Below, piece by piece: positions 1-6,515 of a stretch of 12,524 bases of DNA. Source of the DNA: Alphaproteobacteria bacterium CG11_big_fil_rev_8_21_14_0_20_44_7 (GTDB lineage Bacteria; Pseudomonadota; Alphaproteobacteria; Rickettsiales; 21-14-0-20-44-7); the NCBI GenBank assembly GCA_002787615.1, contig PCXJ01000123.1, positions 1 through 12,524 on the forward strand, given 5' to 3'. Position 1 is the first letter of the stretch. Every line of letters starts with the position of its first letter. Made by a program: the position numbers and the translations under genes. The notes below the pieces were generated by a model, which had not been told where the DNA came from, ran no database searches, and worked only from the letters and a program-made list of their open reading frames with translations.

Positions 1-580
1 ATACAGCCGCGACTGATGAGAGATTAAACTCCATTTGCGTCACTACGTAAAACCCAATCACGGCAATTGCATCATGCACCAGAGCTAAAATTGCGCCTAC
101 GCCATATTGCCATTCAAACCTGAACCAGATATAAATCAGCATTGCGCCGAATGAGGCGAGCAGGGCGATGATGGCGGTTTCAATCAGCTCGTTGCCAACT
201 TGCGGGCCAACATAATCAATGCGGCGATAATCAATTTTGCCTTCAATCACCGCGGCGAGTTTTGCCTTCACCTCGGTAATAATTTCCTGATTTTCCCGAT
301 TCGGGTCGGAGGGCAGGCGAATCATAATCTCACCCAAATCATCCACTCTTTGCAGGCTGACATTTTGCCCTAGAGCTGAGCGGATATCGGCAAGTGCAAC
401 TTTTGAATCGGTTTTGGCTTCAATGATAATCCCGCCGGTGAAATCAATCCCGAAATTAATCCCCTTAGTGGCAACTAGCGCAACAGTGCCAATAATGACC
501 AGCAGGCTTAATGCCATACATATCGCTTTTTTATTGATGAAAGCGATATTAGTTTTGGTAGGGATGAGTTTTATGGGCAT
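1..580 (-). CDS. secF: SecF, protein translocase subunit (N-terminal part; gene runs off the left edge)
   Basis: SecF is an inner-membrane partner of SecD in the Sec translocon, where it uses the proton gradient to help pull preproteins across the membrane. Translating the minus strand from the ATG at 580 gives 193 residues with family hallmarks: a first membrane segment at about residues 20-40, the motif GINFGIDFTGG just after it, the periplasmic P1 region, then YVGPQVGNELIETA leading into the next membrane segments, with WFRFEWQYGVGAILALVHD. The remaining membrane segments lie outside the window. The start is 2 nt past the glmU stop (TAA at 583-585), so the two are probably cotranscribed and translationally coupled. 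SecD and YajC are not in the window. In many proteobacteria secDF follows queA-tgt; here secF is on the same strand as both but separated from tgt by four genes. Identity is secure. Confidence 0.95.
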   Translation of the reverse strand, partial: MPIKLIPTKTNIAFINKKAICMALSLLVIIGTVALVATKGINFGIDFTGGIIIEAKTDSKVALADIRSALGQNVSLQRVDDLGEIMIRLPSDPNRENQEIITEVKAKLAAVIEGKIDYRRIDYVGPQVGNELIETAIIALLASFGAMLIYIWFRFEWQYGVGAILALVHDAIAVIGFYVVTQMEFNLSSVAAV

Positions 581-582
581 AA

Positions 583-1866
583 TTATTTTTCCGATGAGCT
601 TTTATTGTTTCTAAAGGAAAGCGCCTTTTCTGCCAAGTTTTTTTGTTCTGACCTTGCAATCCCGATAGAATCTTTCACGACTTTCTCGGTTATTGTGCTT
701 CCGGCGGCGATAATTGCGCCTTCTTCAATTTCAAGCGGAGCAATGAGTGATGAGTTTGAGCCGACAAAAACGCCGTTGCCGATATCGGTTTTATATTTTT
801 TGAAGCCGTCATAATTGCAAGTGATAGTGCCTGCGCCGATATTTACATTTTCTCCAAGATTTGCATCGCCGATATAGGATAAATGGCTGATTTTTGAGCC
901 TGCGCCGATATTAGATTTTTTTATTTCCACAAAATTCCCGATTTTTGCACCTTTGCCAATTTTTGTTGCGTGGCGGATATGCGCAAATGGGCCAATCGTA
1001 ACATCATCACCGATTTCCACATTTTCATCAATATATGTGAAGGGTTTGATAACTACGTTTCTACCGATTTTTGTGTCGGCGGAAAGGAAAGTCGTGCCTT
1101 GGTCGATCAAGGTTGTACCCTGCTTCATTGCTGCCTGACATAAATTATCCTGCATAATTGCCTCGGCGGCTGCAAGTTCGGCTTTATCATTTATACCCAG
1201 CACATTATTCTCATCTGCCCAGCAAAAAACGGTTTCAATTCCTTTGCTAGCGGCAATTGTGACTATATCGGTTAGGTAATATTCACCTTGTGCATTGTTG
1301 CTTTTTAATTCATCTAGTAAGCTAAAAAGCAATTTTGCGGGCAGGGCATAAATTCCCGAATTGCAAACATCTATATTGCGCTGTTCTTCGCTGGCATCCT
1401 TATATTCCACAATTCCCAGCACTTTATTTTCTGAAGTAATTACTCTGCCATATTGCGCGGGGTCGAGTGGGGAGAAAGCGATAAGCGAGATTTGGTTGGA
1501 TTTTGCGCTATTTAAAAGATTGCTGATATCATCTGCGGATATGTTGGGGCAATCACCGCTTAGAATCACGATATTACCATCAAAATCTTGCAAATTCTCT
1601 TGTGCGGCTTTAACGGCATCACCTGTTCCACGTTGCTCTTTTTGCACGGCAAATTCAGTGCTCGGGAAGCTTAGTGCTAGTTTTTTCACATCTTCATGTG
1701 AATCTTGCACAATCACGATATTTTTCGATGCACCTGCCGCCTCTGCCGCGCGCAGCACATGCCAGAGCATAGGTTTATTTGCCACTTTATGCATAACTTT
1801 CGGCATGTCGGACTTCATGCGAGTCCCGTTTCCGGCAGCGAGGATGATGGTTGTAAATATGCTCAT
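583..1866 (-). CDS. glmU: Bifunctional GlmU: GlcN-1-P acetyltransferase / GlcNAc-1-P uridylyltransferase
   Basis: Cytoplasmic enzyme making UDP-GlcNAc, precursor of peptidoglycan and lipid A, in two steps: acetylation of glucosamine-1-phosphate, then uridylyl transfer from UTP. The 427-residue protein has both domains. The N-terminal pyrophosphorylase has LAAGNGTRM at residues 9-17, KVMHK at 23-27, RGTGDA at 79-84 and the metal-binding Asp at 105 (SGDCP). The C-terminal left-handed beta helix runs from about 250 to 400; it contains the probable catalytic His328 in ISHLSYIGDA and the acetyl-CoA site motif NIGAGTITCNYDG. I chose the ATG at 1866, placed directly before the canonical MSIFTTIILAAG. 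The reading frame opens further upstream (to 1923), but that part lies inside fliP and has no GlmU similarity. The start is 4 nt after the fliP stop and the stop is 2 nt before the secF start. The C-terminal tail is short compared with E. coli (456 aa), but the core is complete. Confidence 0.96.
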   Translation of the reverse strand: MSIFTTIILAAGNGTRMKSDMPKVMHKVANKPMLWHVLRAAEAAGASKNIVIVQDSHEDVKKLALSFPSTEFAVQKEQRGTGDAVKAAQENLQDFDGNIVILSGDCPNISADDISNLLNSAKSNQISLIAFSPLDPAQYGRVITSENKVLGIVEYKDASEEQRNIDVCNSGIYALPAKLLFSLLDELKSNNAQGEYYLTDIVTIAASKGIETVFCWADENNVLGINDKAELAAAEAIMQDNLCQAAMKQGTTLIDQGTTFLSADTKIGRNVVIKPFTYIDENVEIGDDVTIGPFAHIRHATKIGKGAKIGNFVEIKKSNIGAGSKISHLSYIGDANLGENVNIGAGTITCNYDGFKKYKTDIGNGVFVGSNSSLIAPLEIEEGAIIAAGSTITEKVVKDSIGIARSEQKNLAEKALSFRNNKSSSEK

Positions 1867-1870
1867 GGCT

Positions 1871-2626
1871 TTACCCCGCCCCGTAGCTCTGGATAAGGCT
1901 TCCTGCAACCACGAACCAGCCATCGACCATCACGAAGAATATAATTTTAAACGGCAGCGAAACGATTACAGGCGGGAGCATCATCATACCCATTGCCATC
2001 AGGATAGAGGCAATCAACATATCAATTATCAGGAATGGCAGGAATATCAAAAAGCCGATTTCAAATGCGCGTTTTAGCTCTGAAATCATAAATGCCGGAA
2101 TTAAAACTTTTAAAGGAGTCGCTTCCGGTGATTCCAACTCATCCATTCCGGACATATCGACAAAAAGCTGCAAATCCTTGCCGCGTGTGTGTTGCAGCAT
2201 GAATTTTTTGAATGGTATAACGCCTTTCTCAAAAGCTTCTTCTTCAGTGATTTTTTCCTGCATAAGCGGGTTCAGCGCGTTGTCATAAGCTTCGGTAAAA
2301 ACCGGCTCCATAACAAAAGCGGTGAGGAATAAGGCGAGGCTGATTAACACCACATTAGGCGGGGTTTGCTGCAAACCGATTGCCGAGCGTAAGAGTGACA
2401 AAACAACGATAATGCGCGTGAAGCTGGTGACCATGATAAGGATGCTTGGGGCAATGCTTAAAATGGTGATTAGAGTAATAATCTGGATAAGGCGGGATGA
2501 CAAAGTGCCTTCACCTCCTAAATCAACCGTAATGCTTTCAGCAAAGGCGGCAGGGGCGGTCAATAACGCCAATATTGGCATAATTGCTAGAGAGATTTTC
2601 AGAAAGCGATGGCTAAAATTCCGCAT
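1871..2626 (-). CDS. fliP: FliP, flagellar type III export gate protein
   Basis: FliP forms the core of the flagellar export gate with FliQ and FliR at the centre of the basal body. The 251-residue protein has a cleavable signal peptide (residues 1-29, ending in an AFA/E site) as FliP proteins do. Family signatures follow: TSFTRIIVVLSLLR (67-80), QQTPPN (86-91), LALFLTAFVMEP (97-108), FMISELKRAFEIGFLIFLPF (179-198) and GMMMLPPVIVSLPFK (213-227), then DGWF near the C-terminus. The length is normal. The ATG at 2626 gives the signal peptide at the right place; no convincing Shine-Dalgarno precedes it. It is the only flagellar gene in the window, with TadE-like genes upstream and glmU 4 nt downstream, so fliQ, fliR and flhA must be elsewhere if the system is complete. 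The related SctR of injectisomes is less likely given the signal peptide and these motifs. Confidence 0.95.
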   Translation of the reverse strand: MRNFSHRFLKISLAIMPILALLTAPAAFAESITVDLGGEGTLSSRLIQIITLITILSIAPSILIMVTSFTRIIVVLSLLRSAIGLQQTPPNVVLISLALFLTAFVMEPVFTEAYDNALNPLMQEKITEEEAFEKGVIPFKKFMLQHTRGKDLQLFVDMSGMDELESPEATPLKVLIPAFMISELKRAFEIGFLIFLPFLIIDMLIASILMAMGMMMLPPVIVSLPFKIIFFVMVDGWFVVAGSLIQSYGAG

Positions 2627-2692
2627 GAGAAGTTTTTACCAGCAGAATCCTTATTTGCCAACTTTGTTTTTACGAATGAATTAATTTATGAC

Positions 2693-3550
2693 TTAATTGA
2701 AACTACAGCCACTTGATTCTGCAGGGTATGAGGCGGCATTACATTTCTTCCTGCCCGTACTTGAAGTCAATCTGTCTGAGTCTAGCATATTACACTCAAC
2801 GCAGAGATGCATTTCATTATAATATTCATTCGCACCGATAACGCCATCTGGTATGCCGCCGGGGCCGGAATCAATCCAGCGACTGCGAACTTTATATGAG
2901 CCGGCTTTTAGGATAGAGGCATTAGTGAAATCCAGTGTCACATATTGTTTGATGTTGGTTATCACGCTATTATATTTATAGGCGGAGTTAAATAGTATGA
3001 AGCCGTCACCTTCATATAATAATTCAGCTCTTTCACCGAATGAATCTGTGTAGGTATTCACTTTTGTTCCGCCACCGCTTGTTGATACGGTAAATTTTGC
3101 GCTAGCTTCCAACTCAGGGAAATTTGCAATATCACCTTTTCCGGTATTTGAAACTCCCCCCATATAATGCTGCCACATCACCCTTGCATCATCTCTGTCA
3201 ATAGCGGCATTCACCGGTCTGCCGACAAAGGTTACAATAGATGCAAACTCATCTTGTGCGTAAGGGTATAGAAGCATATCCGAAATTGATCTGACTAACC
3301 TTTCCAGCCTTTTTTCATCTTCACTTGCACCATTTATAACGCCGTCACCATTAACGTCATAAATTACACCTTCACGGCTTAGGAATAGTGAGACGTCATT
3401 GGCGACATTGTCGATTTTGCGGTTTACAAGAATATATCTGGAAAGCTCAAATGAGCCGAAGAACAAAATCAGCAGCAAAGGCAGCAGGATGGCAAACTCA
3501 ATTGCTGCACTTCCTTCTTCCTTACCCTTATTTTTGCGCTTTATAAGCAT
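2693..3550 (-). CDS. TadE/TadG-like pilus protein with an EF-hand-like loop
   Basis: Predicted minor pseudopilin of a Tad (tight adherence, Flp) pilus, anchored in the inner membrane with a large periplasmic part. A basic N-terminus leads to GSAAIEFAILLP. Gly13 followed by Glu at +5 matches the processing site of Tad pseudopilins, and a membrane helix fills residues 14-36. The remaining 250 residues are not a domain I recognise. Within them, residues 65-76 form a calcium-loop-like stretch (DVNGDGVING; Asp65, Asn67, Asp69, Gly70), and residues 235-242 (DGVIGANE) echo the second half of an EF-hand loop. The C-terminus has four Cys (250, 253, 270, 282), the first two as CxxC. The start has a good ribosome site (GGAG, 7 nt before ATG). 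It lies 27 nt behind the other TadE-like gene, so the two probably form an operon. TadE versus TadG cannot be separated from sequence alone. Confidence 0.8.
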   Translation of the reverse strand: MLIKRKNKGKEEGSAAIEFAILLPLLLILFFGSFELSRYILVNRKIDNVANDVSLFLSREGVIYDVNGDGVINGASEDEKRLERLVRSISDMLLYPYAQDEFASIVTFVGRPVNAAIDRDDARVMWQHYMGGVSNTGKGDIANFPELEASAKFTVSTSGGGTKVNTYTDSFGERAELLYEGDGFILFNSAYKYNSVITNIKQYVTLDFTNASILKAGSYKVRSRWIDSGPGGIPDGVIGANEYYNEMHLCVECNMLDSDRLTSSTGRKKCNAASYPAESSGCSFN

Positions 3551-3577
3551 TTAATTCTCCGATTTATATATTTTTTG

Positions 3578-4156
3578 TTATGGCTCTACAAATTCTTCAT
3601 TGCGAACCACTGTCACAGCATAAAGATTGCTTGGCAGGAATGCGCCAACAAGCCCTGTGAAGCCGCCCCATTTATATTTGGCTGCATAAACAACAATTGT
3701 TCCGCGTTGATCTAAGTCTGAATCAAAATTATCCTTTGTTGTAAAATATGTGGATTTTTGCGCATCATTTCTCAGCTGTGTGGCTATATCTTCCAGCCGT
3801 TGCAGCTCATTATTGGCAGAAGTCAGATCAAGATTTCCCGATGGAGTTCTGGTTGGTGCGGGAATAACTTCTATCGTTAGCACCATATCGGGTGGTTCGC
3901 GGTAAATACCTGCCATATATGGTTTCATGTAATCACGAACTTCTGCAATGCTTGAATAGCCCTTTGTCATGCCATTTCTAGCAGCGAGTCTGAGTGCGGT
4001 GTTTAAGGTGGAATCGACAAACATGGTCAACCCGACCTCGATAATTCCCATGAATACTAGAAAGAATATAGGTGCAAGCAGCGCAAATTCTATCGCGGTT
4101 GTGCCTTTGTTGTTTTTGGCAACTCTTCTGAAAGGTAGGAATCTAGATATTTTCAT
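3578..4156 (-). CDS. TadE-like pseudopilin
   Basis: Predicted Tad pilus minor subunit of 192 residues. The N-terminus is basic, followed by KG/TTAIEFALLAPIFF. Gly18 with Glu at +5 fits cleavage by a TadV/CpaA-type prepilin peptidase, and the membrane helix spans about residues 19-42. GTTAIEFALLAP is the classic TadE family signature. The remaining periplasmic part is soluble and includes a Pro/Thr stretch near residues 98-106 and a hydrophobic C-terminal region (TGLVGAFLPSNLYAVTVVRNE) as in other TadE proteins. It is first of a two-gene pair, with the second TadE-like gene 21 nt past its stop codon. The 73-nt gap from tgt is AT-rich and contains a TATAAT hexamer (minus strand, 4202-4207), but no good -35 box, so a promoter here is only a guess. 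No other tad genes (tadA, tadB, tadC, rcpA) are visible, so the secretion ATPase and secretin must be elsewhere. Confidence 0.85.
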   Translation of the reverse strand: MKISRFLPFRRVAKNNKGTTAIEFALLAPIFFLVFMGIIEVGLTMFVDSTLNTALRLAARNGMTKGYSSIAEVRDYMKPYMAGIYREPPDMVLTIEVIPAPTRTPSGNLDLTSANNELQRLEDIATQLRNDAQKSTYFTTKDNFDSDLDQRGTIVVYAAKYKWGGFTGLVGAFLPSNLYAVTVVRNEEFVEP

Positions 4157-4229
4157 ATTTTATACGTAAGCCTATTTTGGTTAAGCTTATCTTTAACCCT
4201 TATTATATCAATGAAAAGTGAAATTTTTA

Positions 4230-5267
4230 TTACACGGAGCGCAATTTTCTCATCATATCCTGATAATACTGCAAATTTTGCCACGTTGCCAGCATGCAGG
4301 CAAGAATTTCATTAGATTTGTGCAAATGATGCAAATAAGCCTTTGAATAATCCTTTGTCGGCGCGGAAGTATTTGCGTCAATCGGCGAATTGTCATCTGC
4401 ATATTTGCTGTTGGCGATATTGACCACCCCTTCGCTGGTAAAAATCTGTCCGTTTCGGGCATTTCTGGTCGGTAAAACGCAATCGAACATATCCACACCG
4501 CGCTCTACCGCGCCGATTATATCATCTGGCTTGCCAACTCCCATCAAATAGCGCGGGGCATTTTCCGGCATAAATGGCATAATTTCATCAAGAACTTTGA
4601 ACATAACTTCCTGCCCTTCGCCAACTGCCAAACCGCCGATAGCATAACCATCAAAGCCGATATCTGCCAAGGCTTCAATGCTGGCTTTGCGTAAGTCAGG
4701 GTATATTCCGCCCTGCACAATGCCGAATAAGCCGTATCCCTTACGATTTTGATAAGCTTTCTTGCTCCGTTCCGCCCAGCGCATCGACATTTCCATGGAT
4801 TTCTTCGCTTCCTCCCATGTTGCGGGGTAGGGCGTGCATTCGTCAAATGACATGGTGATAGTGCTGCCCAACAAATGCTGGATTTCCATGCTGCGCTCCG
4901 GTGTGAGCATATGTTTTGAGCCATCAATATGGCTTTGGAACTCAACACCTTCCTCGGTGATTTTGCGTAATTTGGCAAGGCTCATCACCTGAAACCCGCC
5001 GGAATCGGTGAGGATTGGCTTGTTCCAATTCATGAATTTATGCAATCCGCCAAGTTTGGCAATTCTTTCCGCACCGGGGCGCAACATCAGATGGTAGGTA
5101 TTGCCCAATATGATTTCCGCGCCTGTGCTAGCCACGTTTTCGGGCAGCATAGCTTTTACGGTTGCGGCTGTGCCAACCGGCATAAAAGCGGGTGTGTGGA
5201 TGTCCCCATGTGCGGTTTTTATAACGCCAATTCGCCTATTATTTTTGATTTCCAGTTCAAATTTCAT
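4230..5267 (-). CDS. tgt: Queuine tRNA-ribosyltransferase (Tgt) lacking the zinc-binding residues
   Basis: Tgt exchanges the guanine at position 34 of GUN-anticodon tRNAs for preQ1, the committed step of queuosine synthesis on tRNA. The TIM-barrel core is intact: general-base Asp88 in LTDSGGFQVMSL, Asp142 in FDECTPYPA, Gln185 in GIVQGG, GGLAVGE at 211-217, and nucleophile Asp262 in FDCVLPTRNARNG. The zinc subdomain is not intact. Bacterial Tgt has CxCxxC shortly before the YSxAYLHHL segment and a His about 16 residues after it. Here residues 297-306 read DANTSAPTKD with no Cys, one residue shorter than usual, and the His position is Gln330 (TWQNLQYYQ). The protein is 345 aa against about 375, lacking the last helix region. 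Both flanks are conserved in one frame, so this is not a frameshift. No clear Shine-Dalgarno is seen; a TTGACA lies at 5305-5310 upstream with a poor -10. It is divergent from the PLP-enzyme gene. Confidence 0.95.
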   Translation of the reverse strand: MKFELEIKNNRRIGVIKTAHGDIHTPAFMPVGTAATVKAMLPENVASTGAEIILGNTYHLMLRPGAERIAKLGGLHKFMNWNKPILTDSGGFQVMSLAKLRKITEEGVEFQSHIDGSKHMLTPERSMEIQHLLGSTITMSFDECTPYPATWEEAKKSMEMSMRWAERSKKAYQNRKGYGLFGIVQGGIYPDLRKASIEALADIGFDGYAIGGLAVGEGQEVMFKVLDEIMPFMPENAPRYLMGVGKPDDIIGAVERGVDMFDCVLPTRNARNGQIFTSEGVVNIANSKYADDNSPIDANTSAPTKDYSKAYLHHLHKSNEILACMLATWQNLQYYQDMMRKLRSV

Positions 5268-5303
5268 TGTATAAAGATAAAAAATTGTTTACTTATCGTG
5301 ATT

Positions 5304-6515
5304 ATGTCAAGTTTAGATTCCACTCAAGTAACTAGAGAAAAAATAATAGAAGCGCAAGCGGCAATGCCGGTGGGGGAGATTACGCCTGCCCGCATATTCA
5401 AAAGTGATGCGTTTTCGGAAATGCTAGGAGCGGAGATATTCTTTTGTGATATTTGTAGCAGAACGCAAGGAACGGGTTCTTTCAAGGATGGCGGCGCATT
5501 TAACAAGCTGCGAAATTTATATGATTCTGGTCAGAATGAGCGGTTATTGGTTGTAGCAAGTGAGGGGAATCATGCGCCGGGTGTATTAGCTGCGGCTAAT
5601 TATTATAATGCTCAGGGTGCAAATTTTAGGGTAGTTGTGCATGTTTCTGAAGCAATTTCCGATACGAAGAAGGGCTTAATTGAGTCTTTGCTTCAAGACC
5701 GCCACCGTTTAATAGTTGGGGGAAAGGGCTTTAGCGAGGCAATTAGAATTGCTGATAATTTTGCACAATCAAATGATGGTTTAATAATATCAGCTTTTGA
5801 AGACCCTGATGTAATAATCGGTCAGGGTATTATGGCAGTTGATATTGATCGGGAAGTCATTAGGCCAGACACGGCTTTTTGTAGTATCGGCGCGGGTGGA
5901 ATATTTGCTTCGCTTTCTGCATATTATCACCAGACTCCTACAAAGGTGTATGGTTCACAATTGGCAAATGTTCCGGCGATGGTAAAATCATTAGCAAATG
6001 GCAATGGCGAAATGGAATCTATAGCTTGTGAAGATTTGAGATGCATGGAGAGGATTACTGGAAGGCAAAGCAGACTAATGGTCGGGGGGATTACAGCTCG
6101 TAAATCCGGAGATTTTACTACTAGCATAGCGCGTCAATTAGCCAGACCAATTTCCACGGCGACTATTGAACAAATCGCATTATGCGGGGTTCTGTATGAA
6201 AAGGCGCATAAAGGCATGGATGATTATTGTTTTCCGGAAAGAGCGGCGCTGACAGCATTGGCAGGGTTAATGAGGCGATATCATGAAGGTCATAGGGACT
6301 TTGGCGGAAAAAAGCATGTTGTAGTGCTTTCCGGAGGAAATACATGTGATAAAGAAAAGTCGGAATTACTGGAGCTTGGTGAAGAAGTTGCGCGGGATTC
6401 AAAAGGGAAAATCGCCGAAATTTTTACTGAGCCTACGCCATTTTATGACCCTCGATTTTCAAAGTTGTCCAGATATAGCTTAGAAAGTTCCGACGCTAAG
6501 GCTATGGGCATATAA
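5304..6515 (+). CDS. Fold-type II PLP enzyme, threonine/serine dehydratase-like
   Basis: Predicted cytoplasmic PLP-dependent lyase of 403 residues. The fold-type II features appear in order: the Schiff-base Lys61 in GTGSFKDGGAFNKL (dehydratases usually show SFKxRGA), the substrate loop SEGNHAPGV at 86-94, FEDPDVIIGQG at 165-174 matching the FDDPxVIxGQG of threonine dehydratases, a glycine-rich phosphate loop IGAGGI at 195-200, and SGGN at 343-346 near the C-terminus. There is no ACT regulatory domain, so a catabolic-type threonine or serine ammonia-lyase is the nearest guess; substrate cannot be read from sequence. I chose the ATG at 5304 (GTG at 5298 is also possible). The frame is open back to 5040, but that part overlaps the start of tgt and resembles nothing. 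It is the only complete plus-strand gene, sits between queA and tgt, and overlaps the 3' end of queA tail-to-tail by 14 nt. A later insertion there is plausible. Confidence 0.8.
   Translation: MSSLDSTQVTREKIIEAQAAMPVGEITPARIFKSDAFSEMLGAEIFFCDICSRTQGTGSFKDGGAFNKLRNLYDSGQNERLLVVASEGNHAPGVLAAANYYNAQGANFRVVVHVSEAISDTKKGLIESLLQDRHRLIVGGKGFSEAIRIADNFAQSNDGLIISAFEDPDVIIGQGIMAVDIDREVIRPDTAFCSIGAGGIFASLSAYYHQTPTKVYGSQLANVPAMVKSLANGNGEMESIACEDLRCMERITGRQSRLMVGGITARKSGDFTTSIARQLARPISTATIEQIALCGVLYEKAHKGMDDYCFPERAALTALAGLMRRYHEGHRDFGGKKHVVVLSGGNTCDKEKSELLELGEEVARDSKGKIAEIFTEPTPFYDPRFSKLSRYSLESSDAKAMGI

Noticed and set aside
1867..1923. N-terminal extension of GlmU
   Set aside because: It overlaps the fliP 3' end, while the canonical GlmU N-terminus starts at the ATG at 1866.
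1361..2077. Plus-strand open frame opposite glmU and fliP
   Set aside because: It spans the junction of two secure minus-strand genes and its product shows no family features.
2627..2692. Sigma54-type promoter (TGGCA...TGC) before fliP
   Set aside because: The GG and GC doublets are 14 nt apart instead of 10, so the spacing does not fit.
4350..4400. Frameshift as the cause of the missing zinc Cys in Tgt
   Set aside because: Conserved segments on both sides (SPID and YSKAYLHHL) are in the same frame, so the ligands were substituted, not shifted out.
5040..5303. N-terminal extension of the PLP-enzyme frame
   Set aside because: These 88 codons lie opposite the tgt start, are Cys/His-rich and unlike any dehydratase; homology begins after the ATG at 5304.
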